64,000 nt of DNA from positions 5,227 to 69,226 of the forward strand of contig DLNB01000028.1 in NCBI GenBank assembly GCA_002479455.1, written 5' to 3'. The translations under genes and the position numbers were made by a program. The notes beneath the pieces were generated by a model. That model was not told where the DNA came from, searched no databases, and was given only the letters and a program-made list of their open reading frames with translations. This document shows, one piece after another, positions 7,865-15,511 of this stretch. The DNA comes from Acetothermia bacterium UBA7521. GTDB lineage: Bacteria; Bipolaricaulota; Bipolaricaulia; Bipolaricaulales; Bipolaricaulaceae. Positions within the stretch are counted from its first letter, which is position 1. Each line of letters opens with the position of its first letter.

Positions 7865-8815
7865 TCAAAGCGTGCGAGTATACCACTCCGCGGACAGAGC
7901 GGCCAATGCCCCTTCGGCTGCCGCAATCACGGCCTGGGCACGGCGATTCAGGGGATCGCGCACGTCGCCCGCGGCGAACAGGCCCGGACGATCGGTGCGC
8001 ATGAGGGAGTCGGTTTTCACATATCCGTCCTCGGTCAGCTCGACGGTGCCGCGCAGCCACTCCGTGTTCGGTTTCCACCCGATCTTGACGAACACGCCGT
8101 CCACCGAGAGCTCGCGCCGGTCTCCGCTGACCACGTCGCGCAGAAGGACGGAGTCCACCGCCTTCTCCCCCCGCACTTCGTCCACCTCGACGCCCCACAG
8201 GATCTCGATCTTGGGGTCAGCGAACACCTTCTCCGCCAGCGCGGCCTTGGCGCGGACGGCACGGGGGTCGGTCTGCACCCGGTGGATGGCCATGTACACG
8301 TGGCGGCAGAGGTTGGAGAGAACGAGGGCCTCGGTGAACGCCCCATCGCCGGCGCCCACGACGAGCACGGTCTTGTTGCGGAAGAAGAACCCGTCGCAGA
8401 TCGCGCAGTAGGAGATCCCTCGCCCGACGCGCTCCTTGGACCCGTGGGCGGGGAGCTGCTTGGGATGGGCCCCTGTCGCGGCGATCACCGTGCGGGCACG
8501 GACCATCTTCTCCTTCTCCTGGAGTCGAACGTCCCAGCCGTTCTCGATCGGAGCGAGGCCCGTCACCTCGGCGACGTCGAACGTGGCCCCCAGCCGCTCG
8601 GCCTGAGCCCGCATCTTCTCCGCGAGGTCGAACCCCGAGACCGGCTCGATGAACCCGGGGTAGTTCTCGATGGCCGGAGTTTCGAGCATCTGCCCGCCCG
8701 GCATGGCCCTCTCCAGAACGAGCGCCTGAAGCCCGGCCCGCGGGGCGTAGATCCCCGCACTGAGCCCGGCTGGACCTCCCCCGACGATGACCACATCCCA
8801 CCGCTTGTCCGTCAC
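7865..8815 (-). CDS. trxB: Thioredoxin reductase-like NAD(P)/FAD disulfide oxidoreductase
   Basis: A 316-residue protein of typical TrxB length. FAD-binding GGGPAGLSAGIYAPRAGL is at residues 12-29, the redox-active CAIC is near residue 137 within YCAICDG, the pyridine nucleotide site is VGAGDGAFTEA, and the second FAD motif is AAGDVRDP near the end. The usual HRR of NADPH-specific enzymes reads HRV here and the following FRA reads PRA, so cofactor preference may differ (NADH, or a ferredoxin/unknown donor). No thioredoxin gene lies in the window. It is first in a two-gene unit with the acyl-CoA ligase. Confidence 0.9.
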   Translation of the reverse strand: MTDKRWDVVIVGGGPAGLSAGIYAPRAGLQALVLERAMPGGQMLETPAIENYPGFIEPVSGFDLAEKMRAQAERLGATFDVAEVTGLAPIENGWDVRLQEKEKMVRARTVIAATGAHPKQLPAHGSKERVGRGISYCAICDGFFFRNKTVLVVGAGDGAFTEALVLSNLCRHVYMAIHRVQTDPRAVRAKAALAEKVFADPKIEILWGVEVDEVRGEKAVDSVLLRDVVSGDRRELSVDGVFVKIGWKPNTEWLRGTVELTEDGYVKTDSLMRTDRPGLFAAGDVRDPLNRRAQAVIAAAEGALAALSAEWYTRTL

Positions 8816-8872
8816 GTCACGCCAATGATACGCACTCTCCCCCGTGTGTCCTATCCGGCCGACCGCAAGCTG

Positions 8873-9002
8873 ACCACAAAGGACTCGAAGGGCACGAAGG
8901 TTTCGTCATAGGAAGTAACGGTGGTGGAGCAGAGGTCACCTTCACCGAGAGAGTGAATGTGGAACCGGATCGCTTCCTGTCCTTGGTGTCCGTGGTGGTG
9001 GT
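8873..9002. repeat. Hairpin with periodic arms (CAAAGGAC type)
   Basis: The left arm (8873-8900) is ACCACAAAGGACTCGAAGGG plus CACGAAGG. The right arm (8986-9002) carries CCTTGGTGTCCGTGGTGG. The arms are imperfectly reverse-complementary and each is made of repeated words of the form (A)AGGACnC. The 85-nt loop holds no gene. It lies between the divergent trxB and xseA genes. Confidence 0.65.
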
Positions 9003-9044
9003 AAGCGAGTTGCCTCATCCGTAGAGCTGGGCTACGGTGGGGGC

Positions 9045-10742
9045 GTGCACCCCACAGGACATTCCCCACCAGATCGCCGGGTGACCGTAGACGCCGGCGG
9101 CCTCCTGCGCATCGAGTTCTCCTACAACCCCCGCCTGGTGGCCCTCGTGCGCGGGCTGCCCGAGCGGCAGTGGAACAACGGGGAGAAGTTCTGGAGCGTG
9201 CCGGTGGAACACGTGGTCGCGACGGTTGATCTTCTCCGCCCGCACGGGTTCGCGCTCGACGCGGAGACCCTGCGCCTGTACGAAGCGCGTCGCGAGACTT
9301 CCCCCGACCACCTCACCGTGTCCCAGCTCAACCTCCAGGTGCGCGAGGCCGTGCTGAAGGCGTTCCCGGTCCCGCTGTGGGTGGTGGGGGAGGTAAGCGG
9401 GTTCAACCGGAACGCCCACAAGAAGTGGGTCGGATTCCAGCTTGTGGAGCGCAATTCCGCCGGCGAGATCGTCGCCCAGGTGGAAGCGGTCCTCTCCCCC
9501 GACGACCGACAGAGCCTCGAGGCGAAGCTCCAGCGGGAGGGGGCCCCGTTCCGGCTGGAGGACGAGATCCAGGTCCGGCTCCTGGTAACGGTGGACCTGC
9601 GCGCGGATTGGGGCCGGTACCAGGTCGCGGTGCGGGACATCGACGTCGCGTACACGCTGGGAGAGGTCGCCCGCCGCCGGGAGGAGATCCTGCGCAAGCT
9701 CACCGCGGAGGGCGTGATCGAGCGGAACCGGAGCCTCCCGCTCCCGGATCTCCCGTTGCGGGTGGGCGTTGTGACGAGCCGGGGATCGGACGCCTACCAC
9801 GATGTCCTGCGCACGTTCCGCGAGTCGGGGTACGCGTTCGCGGTGACCGTGCACGGGGCACGGGTCCAGGGACCGAGCACCGAGGCATCAGTGCTGAACG
9901 CGCTGGACTGGTTCCGGGACCGGGCCGGGGAGTTCGACCTTGTCCTCATCTGCCGCGGCGGAGGATCCCGCACGGACCTCGCTTGGTTCGATTCCGAGGC
10001 CCTTGGCCGGGCGGTGGCCCTGTTCCCGCTCCCGGTCGTCGTGGGAATCGGCCACGAGGAGGACCGCTGCGTGCTCGATGAGGTCGGGTGGCGGCAGAAG
10101 ACGCCCACCGCCGCCGCCCAGTCCGTGGTGGAGACCGTGAGGAAGGCCCTCCTCCGCACTGAGGAGGCCGCGAGAGCGATCCTCTCTCAGGTCAGGTTGC
10201 GGATTGAGGAAGCAGGCGAGGCCCACCGCCAGCGGGCGCGGCGACTGGCCCGTGCGATCGGGGTTCGCGTGGGGGAGGAGGCCCGCGAGCTTCTCCACCG
10301 GACGCAACGCCTCCGCCGCGGGGTGCGAGCACGCCTGCAGATCGCACGCCAGGAGGCCGCTCGGTTTCACCTCGCCCTCCAGCGGTCCACAGACGCCTTC
10401 CTTGGGCGGACGGACGCTCACCTCGCCGATGTGACCAACCGGCTGTCCCGCGGGGCACGGCGGGATCTCGCCACGGCCCGCCAGCACGTTTCCCAAACCG
10501 CCCTCCTCGTGCCAACGCGGTCGAAGCGGCAGGTGGCCCGGGCCCTGGAGCGGCTGGAGGGCCGGGCCAAGCGCCTCCACGCTCTCGACCCGCACCGGGT
10601 TGTGGAGCGGGGGTACGCGATCGTACGCCTTGCGGAGGGGACGGTGGTCACGGACGCTGCTCAGGCTCCGCCGAAGACTCTGTTCCGGGTTCAGCTCAAA
10701 CGAGGGGTGCTCCGCGCCCGCTCGGAGGGAGAAGAGAGGTGA
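9045..10742 (+). CDS. xseA: Exodeoxyribonuclease VII large subunit with extra N-terminal domain
   Basis: A 565-residue protein. From about residue 91 (LTVSQLNLQVREAVLKAF) it follows XseA: OB-fold DNA-binding domain to about 200, then the nuclease domain with GVVTSRGSDAYHDVL, VQGPSTEASVLNAL, LICRGGGSRTDLAWFD and VVVGIGHEEDRCVLDEV, then a long Arg-rich coiled coil and a C-terminal VERGYAIVR strand. The enzyme degrades single-stranded DNA. Residues 1-85 are additional: GLLRIEFSYNPRLVALVRGL with W and P further on resembles the small HARP-like domain at the N-terminus of SNF2 helicases. The gene starts with GTG at 9045 (or GTG at 9081). Its stop overlaps the xseB region by nothing and is followed directly by xseB. 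Confidence 0.93.
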   Translation: MHPTGHSPPDRRVTVDAGGLLRIEFSYNPRLVALVRGLPERQWNNGEKFWSVPVEHVVATVDLLRPHGFALDAETLRLYEARRETSPDHLTVSQLNLQVREAVLKAFPVPLWVVGEVSGFNRNAHKKWVGFQLVERNSAGEIVAQVEAVLSPDDRQSLEAKLQREGAPFRLEDEIQVRLLVTVDLRADWGRYQVAVRDIDVAYTLGEVARRREEILRKLTAEGVIERNRSLPLPDLPLRVGVVTSRGSDAYHDVLRTFRESGYAFAVTVHGARVQGPSTEASVLNALDWFRDRAGEFDLVLICRGGGSRTDLAWFDSEALGRAVALFPLPVVVGIGHEEDRCVLDEVGWRQKTPTAAAQSVVETVRKALLRTEEAARAILSQVRLRIEEAGEAHRQRARRLARAIGVRVGEEARELLHRTQRLRRGVRARLQIARQEAARFHLALQRSTDAFLGRTDAHLADVTNRLSRGARRDLATARQHVSQTALLVPTRSKRQVARALERLEGRAKRLHALDPHRVVERGYAIVRLAEGTVVTDAAQAPPKTLFRVQLKRGVLRARSEGEER

Positions 10743-11018
10743 GTGAACGCGATGGCCAAGGAGAAGGCAACCCACAAGGATCGTTCCTACACCGAGGCGG
10801 TGACCCGGTTGGATGAGATCCTCGGCCAGATCGAGGAAGGAGAAGTCGACATCGACGCCCTGTCCGGTCTCGTAGCCGAGGCCGCGGAGCTGGTGACCCT
10901 GTGTCGGCGGAAGATCACGGCCGCCGAGATGCAGGTGAAGGAGATCACGGAGCGATTGGAGCGCGAGGCAACGGAGTCGGCCAAGGACGAGGAACCTCCC
11001 GACGAACCCCCATTCTGA
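10743..11018 (+). CDS. xseB: Exodeoxyribonuclease VII small subunit
   Basis: A 91-residue protein of XseB type: SYTEAVTRLDEILGQIEEGE followed by a second helix (AAELVTLCRRKITAAEMQVK) and an acidic tail. XseB subunits wrap the coiled coil of XseA. The GTG at 10743 directly follows the xseA stop; ATG at 10752, three codons on, is an alternative start. Co-transcription with xseA is certain from the spacing. Confidence 0.92.
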   Translation: MNAMAKEKATHKDRSYTEAVTRLDEILGQIEEGEVDIDALSGLVAEAAELVTLCRRKITAAEMQVKEITERLEREATESAKDEEPPDEPPF

Positions 11019-11031
11019 GGGACCGCGAGGA

Positions 11032-11099
11032 CCGTGGTCCGTAGTCCGTAACCCGTAGCCCGAAGAGGATCTGTACGGGCTACGGACTCCGGTTCACGG
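11032..11099. repeat. Hairpin with periodic arms (CCGTAGT type) between convergent genes
   Basis: The left arm reads CCGTGGTCCGTAGTCCGTAA then CCCGTAGCCCG; the right arm reads CGGGCTACGGACTCCGGTTC then ACGG. Each arm consists of three to four tandem (C)CGTAGTC-like words and the arms pair over about 24 positions. It sits between convergent xseB and pyk and could act as a bidirectional terminator, though there is no T-run. The last bases overlap the pyk stop region. Confidence 0.7.
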
Positions 11100-12473
11100 A
11101 ACAGCGAGGACCCGGACGAGGTTCGTCGTCCTTGGCTCGTGGAACGGGAACCCGGCGGTAAATACCACGCGGTCACCACGGGCCACCACTCCGGCGCCCC
11201 GCGTCGCAGCGAGGGCCGTGGCGATGAGCTCCTCTCCATCCCGGGCCGAGGAGATCTCCAGGGGGACGACCCCCCACACGAGCCCCAACCGCCGCGCCAC
11301 GTCGGCGTGGGGCGTGGCGGCCACGACGGGCACACAGGGGCGATGGGCAGCGACGAGGCGCGCCGTCCACCCCGACGTGGTGGCGCAGACGATCGCCTGC
11401 GCCCCGACCTCGGCTGCGACGCGCCCGGCCGCGCTGGCGATCGCCGCCGACACTTCGCCCACGAGCTCGCGCCCCAGCCCCGAGACGCGGATCGAAACCT
11501 CGCCTTCTTCCGCCGCCCGCGCCGCCTGCGCCATCGCCCGCACCGCATCCACGGGGTGCTTCCCCGCCGCGGTTTCCTCGGAGAGCATCACCGCGTCGGC
11601 TCCATCCCACACCGCGTTGGCCACGTCGGCAACCTCGGCCCGGGTCGGGACCGGGGAGTCCACCATCGAGCGCAGCATCTGGGTGGCCACGATCACCGGC
11701 TTGGCTTGGGTGTTGCACAGGGCCACGAGCCTTTTCTGCACCTGAGGGACCTGGTAGAGGTCGATCTCCACCCCGAGGTCGCCGCGAGCGACCATCGCCC
11801 CGTCGGAGACGGCGAGGATCTCCTCCATCCGCCGCACCGATTCGGCCAGCTCGACCTTCGCCAGCACCCACGGCCCCTGCCCGGCAAGTCTCCGCGCCTC
11901 AGCGACATCTTTGGGGCACTGGACAAACGACAGGGCCACGCAGTCGAACCCCATTTCCGGAACCAGGGACAGGGATTCCCGGTCGAACGGGGTGAGGGCG
12001 GGAAGGGACAGGGCGACCCCGGGGACGTTGACCCCCTTGCCACCCTGGAGAACGCCGCCGCGGATCACCCGGCACCTCACGCCGCCGTTGGATGGACCGA
12101 GCACGGACAGCTCAAGCGTCCCATCGGCGAGGAGGATCTGCACGCCGCGGGGAAGGGAACCCACAACCTCGGGATGGGTCACGGGAATACCCCCCTCGCC
12201 CACGACGACCTCGTCACCCCCACGAAGGTGGATGGGCTCCGCAAGCCCTTGCACCCGCACCTTGGGGCCGCGTGTATCGAGGAGAAGGCTCACGCCCCGT
12301 CCGGCGGCCGCCGCCGCACCGCGCGCGAGTCGAGCCAGGGCCGCATGGTCGTCGTGGTCGCCGTACGAGGTGTTGACGCGAACTACGTCCACCCCCGCGG
12401 CGATCATGTTCGCCAGGGTCTCCTCCTTCTCTGAGCTGGGGCCGATTGTGGCCACGATCTTCGTCCGCTTCAT
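11094..12473 (-). CDS. pyk: Pyruvate kinase
   Basis: A 459-residue enzyme of glycolysis converting phosphoenolpyruvate and ADP to pyruvate and ATP. Motifs: KIVATIGPSS at the N-terminus, DTRGPKVR near residue 66, the catalytic lysine in VLAKVELAESV near 208, the metal/ATP region MVARGDLGVEI near 228, and TQMLRSM near 266, followed by a C-terminal domain from about 330. The usual RxNxSHG motif reads RVNTSYGD here, so the His is Tyr. No PEP-utiliser domain is attached. It is transcribed divergently from rnpA. ATG at 12473 follows weakly purine-rich sequence only. Confidence 0.93.
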   Translation of the reverse strand: MKRTKIVATIGPSSEKEETLANMIAAGVDVVRVNTSYGDHDDHAALARLARGAAAAAGRGVSLLLDTRGPKVRVQGLAEPIHLRGGDEVVVGEGGIPVTHPEVVGSLPRGVQILLADGTLELSVLGPSNGGVRCRVIRGGVLQGGKGVNVPGVALSLPALTPFDRESLSLVPEMGFDCVALSFVQCPKDVAEARRLAGQGPWVLAKVELAESVRRMEEILAVSDGAMVARGDLGVEIDLYQVPQVQKRLVALCNTQAKPVIVATQMLRSMVDSPVPTRAEVADVANAVWDGADAVMLSEETAAGKHPVDAVRAMAQAARAAEEGEVSIRVSGLGRELVGEVSAAIASAAGRVAAEVGAQAIVCATTSGWTARLVAAHRPCVPVVAATPHADVARRLGLVWGVVPLEISSARDGEELIATALAATRGAGVVARGDRVVFTAGFPFHEPRTTNLVRVLAVP

Positions 12474-12513
12474 GTGTGAAACCAGCTTAGCACGGGCCGT
12501 AGGCTCAAACCAG

Positions 12514-12541
12514 TTGATGCCGATCGGCGAACCGGTTATCT
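12514..12541 (+). promoter_or_regulatory. Putative promoter of the rnpA operon
   Basis: TTGATG at 12514-12519 and TTATCT at 12536-12541 are separated by 16 bp and resemble -35 and -10 boxes. Transcription would start at about 12548, essentially on the second ATG of rnpA (12550), so the message may be leaderless, which agrees with the lack of a Shine-Dalgarno sequence there. Confidence 0.4.
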
Positions 12542-12549
12542 TTATGGCG

Positions 12550-12936
12550 ATGAGCCCAACCTTTGGGCGTGAGCACCGCCTCCGCCAGCGGCGGGATGTC
12601 GCCCGGGTGTTTCAGCACGGTCAACGTCTGGAAGCTCCGCTGTTCTCGTTCCGGATCCTGCGCAAGGAGGAGCCCACGCCGCGACTCCTTGTGGTCGCCG
12701 GACGCCGCCTCGGGGGAGCGGTGACGCGGAACCGCGTGAAGCGGGCGGTGCGCGAAGGATTCCGTTTGAACAAGGACGCGTTTGCCCACCTGGACGCGGT
12801 GATCATCCCCCGCCCGACGGTGGCCGGCCTGCGACCACAGGCATTGAGCGAACGGCTGATCGAGGAATTCCGGGAGGTGAGCCATGGCCAGAGAAACCCT
12901 CCTCACAAAAGAGGGCTACGAACAGAAAAAAGCTGA
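12550..12936 (+). CDS. rnpA: Ribonuclease P protein component
   Basis: About 128 residues. The RNase P protein signature TRNRVKRAVREGFR is present, preceded by LVVAGRRLGGAV, and the N-terminus (FGREHRLRQRRDVARVFQHG) is typical. It binds the catalytic RNA and helps process tRNA 5' ends. Two in-frame ATGs lie at 12544 and 12550; neither has a ribosome site. The 3' end overlaps greA by 53 bp, so the C-terminal 17 residues may be dispensable. Unlike most bacteria, no rpmH (L34) gene precedes it and no yidD/yidC follows. Confidence 0.9.
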   Translation: MSPTFGREHRLRQRRDVARVFQHGQRLEAPLFSFRILRKEEPTPRLLVVAGRRLGGAVTRNRVKRAVREGFRLNKDAFAHLDAVIIPRPTVAGLRPQALSERLIEEFREVSHGQRNPPHKRGLRTEKS

Positions 12937-13366
12937 GCTCGAGCGGCTCGAGTACCGACTGTACCAGGAGATCCCGCAACGCCTGAAGGATGCGAAGGAC
13001 CACGGTGGAGGCGACGTGCGGGAAAACCGGGAGTACCTGTACCTGAAACAGGAACAGGACATGATCGAGGCCGAGGCCCGCGCCCTGCGCGAGCTTCTGG
13101 AAACAGCCCGGGTCATGACGGAAGAGGACTTCCGCACCGACGAGGTCGGGATTGGTTCCCAGGCCATTCTGGAGGATATCGAAACCGGCGAGGTGCAAAC
13201 CTATACCCTCGTTCCCCCCGCCGAGGTAGACCTTCTCCAGAACCGGATCGGCGTGGATTCGCCCGTGGGCCAGGCTCTCCAAACGTACTCTAAAGGGAAG
13301 ACGATCACAGTTCAGACCCAACGAAAGAAGATCAAGTACAAGATCCTGGGCATCGAGCGCCGCTGA
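12884..13366 (+). CDS. greA: Transcription elongation factor GreA
   Basis: A 160-residue protein. The N-terminal coiled coil contains the acidic tip GGGDVRENREY (normally GDLSENAEY), which reaches into RNA polymerase to stimulate cleavage of backtracked RNA. The C-terminal FKBP-like domain contains GVDSPVGQAL. ATG at 12884 follows GGGAGGTGA by 3-4 nt. The gene overlaps rnpA and is followed 74 nt later by lysS. Confidence 0.93.
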   Translation: MARETLLTKEGYEQKKAELERLEYRLYQEIPQRLKDAKDHGGGDVRENREYLYLKQEQDMIEAEARALRELLETARVMTEEDFRTDEVGIGSQAILEDIETGEVQTYTLVPPAEVDLLQNRIGVDSPVGQALQTYSKGKTITVQTQRKKIKYKILGIERR

Positions 13367-13404
13367 CCGTGATCGCCCCATGCGAACACCTCCCATGAGT
13401 CGCG

Positions 13405-13424
13405 CCCCACGGACGCAGTGGGGG
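13405..13424 (+). other. Short hairpin upstream of lysS
   Basis: CCCCAC and GTGGGG form a perfect 6-bp stem with an 8-nt loop, ending next to the lysS ribosome site (AAGGAGG at 13428-13434). It could attenuate read-through from greA or affect lysS translation. There is no T-run and no T-box feature. Confidence 0.35.
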
Positions 13425-13440
13425 TTTGAAGGAGGATCGC

Positions 13441-14907
13441 GTGGCTGAGGCCGATCTTCTCGCCTCACGCCGCGAGAAGCTCCTCCGCCTCCGCAGCCAG
13501 GGGATTGTGCCGTACCCTTACGGCTACAGTCGCACCCACACCGCCGAGGAAGTGCGGGCGGCGTTCGGTGCCCTCGGCCCCAACAGCCGCAGCGGTGGCC
13601 ACGTCTGTCTCGCCGGACGGCTGGTCGCCATGCGCCGAATGGGCAAGGCCGCGTTTGCCAACCTTCTCGATCGTTCGGGACGGATCCAGCTCTACCTGTC
13701 GACGAATGGGCTCGGTTCGGACGCCTACGCCCAGTTCGCCGACCTCGACCTCGGGGACATCGTGGGTGTGGCTGGGGAGCCGTTCACCACGAAGACCGGG
13801 GAGCTGACCGTAGATGTGCAAGAGTTCACCCTTCTTGCTAAGTCGCTGCGGCCTCTCCCGGAGAAGTGGCACGGGCTGAAGGACGTCGAGACGCGGTACC
13901 GACAACGGGCCCTCGACTTCATCTCCAACGAGGCTGCCCGGCGAGCGATCGCGGTGCGGGCGACCACGCTCCGCGCCTGCCGCTTGTACCTCGACCGGCA
14001 GGGCTTCTTGGAGGTGGAAACCCCGATCCTCCAGCCCATCTACGGGGGGGCCACGGCCCGGCCGTTCGTGACCCACCACAACGTGCTCGACCGCGACCTG
14101 TACCTGCGGGTGGCGCCCGAACTCTACCTGAAACGGCTCCTCGTGGGCGGCCTGGAGAAGGTGTACGAGATCGGCCGCAACTTCCGCAACGAGGGCATTT
14201 CCTCGATGCACAACCCGGAGTTCACCGCACTCGAGGCGTACGAGGCGTTCGGGGACTACGAGCGGGCGATGGAGTTGGCAGAGGGGATCGTCGAAGCGTG
14301 CGCGCTCGCCGTGGCCGGGACCACCCGCCTCCCATACCAGGGGCGCGAGGTGGACGTCACCCGACCCTGGCGCCGAGCCGCACTCCTCGACCTCGTGGCC
14401 GAAGGGAGCGGTTGCGACGTGGAGAAACCCCTCCCGGACCTCGTGGCAGAGATCGAACGCCGAGGGCTCCCCCTCCCGCCTCCCCTCCGCAAGGGACCGA
14501 AGGGGAAGGTGATCGAACACCTGCTGGAAACATGCGTCCAGGACTCGTTGTGGAACCCGACGTTCGTCGTCGACTTCCCGCTCGACATCTCGCCGCTGGC
14601 CAAGAGGAAGAGAGGCCGGGACGACCTCGTGGAGCGGTTCGAGCTGTACATGGCCGGCCGAGAGGTGGCGAACGCCTTCTCAGAGCTCAACGACCCGGAC
14701 GATCAACGGGAGAGGTTCGCGATGCAGGAGGGGCTGCGGGCAGCGGGCGACGACGAGGCGCAACCGCTGGACGAGGACTTCCTGCGGGATCTCGAGCTCG
14801 GGATGCCGCCCGCGGCGGGGATCGGGTTCGGGCTGGACCGGCTGGTGATGGTGCTCGCCGACATGTCCTCGATCCGGGAGGTGCTGGCGTTCCCGCCCCT
14901 GCGATGA
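13441..14907 (+). CDS. lysS: Lysyl-tRNA synthetase, class II
   Basis: About 488 residues. The anticodon-binding OB fold occupies residues 50-150. Class II motif 2 appears as VYEIGRNFRNEGISSMHNPEF and motif 3 as GIGFGLDRLVMVLAD near the end; ETPILQPIYGGATARPF is the motif 1 and substrate-binding region, and REVANAFSELNDPDDQR binds lysine. The start is GTG at 13441 with AAGGAGG 5-6 nt upstream; an in-frame TTG at 13426 precedes that site. The stop overlaps the next gene's ATG (ATGATGG), so the two are coupled. Confidence 0.95.
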   Translation: MAEADLLASRREKLLRLRSQGIVPYPYGYSRTHTAEEVRAAFGALGPNSRSGGHVCLAGRLVAMRRMGKAAFANLLDRSGRIQLYLSTNGLGSDAYAQFADLDLGDIVGVAGEPFTTKTGELTVDVQEFTLLAKSLRPLPEKWHGLKDVETRYRQRALDFISNEAARRAIAVRATTLRACRLYLDRQGFLEVETPILQPIYGGATARPFVTHHNVLDRDLYLRVAPELYLKRLLVGGLEKVYEIGRNFRNEGISSMHNPEFTALEAYEAFGDYERAMELAEGIVEACALAVAGTTRLPYQGREVDVTRPWRRAALLDLVAEGSGCDVEKPLPDLVAEIERRGLPLPPPLRKGPKGKVIEHLLETCVQDSLWNPTFVVDFPLDISPLAKRKRGRDDLVERFELYMAGREVANAFSELNDPDDQRERFAMQEGLRAAGDDEAQPLDEDFLRDLELGMPPAAGIGFGLDRLVMVLADMSSIREVLAFPPLR

Positions 14908-15494
14908 TGGCTGCCCACGCGCTCGCGTTCGCCTTCGGTCGCATCGGTCGGGCCCTCGATCGGTGGGTGGATCGGCTGTGGGCGTGGGACGAGGAGATGA
15001 TGGACGCGGTGAGTTCGGCGCGGTCCCTCCAACGCCTTGACGCCGTGCTCGTGTCCGCCACCTATCTCGGGTACGGGTACCTGTGGGCCGCGGTCGCCTT
15101 GGCCCTCATCGCCTTCGGTACCAAGGCTGACCACGCTGCGGTGCTCATCGGCCTGGGGTTGATCATCGTCGCGGTGTTTCTCTCCCAAACGATGAAGTCC
15201 ATCACAGGCCGACCACGTCCGCAGTTCCATCGCCGCGGCTTCCATCACCAGTTTCTGAGCAGCTCGTCGTTTCCGTCCAACCACACCACGGCGGCGTTCG
15301 CGATGGGGTACGTGGTGCTGAGGTTGTTCCCGTGGTGGCCGAACATCGTGGTCATCTACACGATGGCGGCGCTGATCGGCTTGTCGCGGGTGTACCTGCG
15401 GGAGCACTTCCCGCTCGACGTTCTGGGGGGGGCGGCGCTGGGGACGTGGGTGTCCCACGGGCTCCTGCCCCTGTTCGCTCGGCTCGTGCAGTGA
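14904..15494 (+). CDS. PAP2-family membrane phosphatase
   Basis: About 196 residues with four to five membrane helices. The three PAP2 motifs are complete: KSITGRPRP, SSFPSNHTTA (PSNH where PSGH is usual) and SRVYLREHFPLDVLGG. Such enzymes hydrolyse lipid phosphates such as undecaprenyl pyrophosphate or phosphatidylglycerol phosphate at the outer face of the membrane. ATG at 14904 overlaps the lysS stop by 4 bp (the ATG at 14907 is an alternative). The aminotransferase gene follows after 17 nt. Confidence 0.9.
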   Translation: MMAAHALAFAFGRIGRALDRWVDRLWAWDEEMMDAVSSARSLQRLDAVLVSATYLGYGYLWAAVALALIAFGTKADHAAVLIGLGLIIVAVFLSQTMKSITGRPRPQFHRRGFHHQFLSSSSFPSNHTTAAFAMGYVVLRLFPWWPNIVVIYTMAALIGLSRVYLREHFPLDVLGGAALGTWVSHGLLPLFARLVQ

Positions 15495-15511
15495 CCCAAG
15501 GGAGGGATGGC

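Noticed and set aside
13405..13440. T-box or other riboswitch before lysS
   Set aside because: Only a 6-bp hairpin is present in a 74-nt gap; there is no specifier loop, T-box sequence or anti-terminator.
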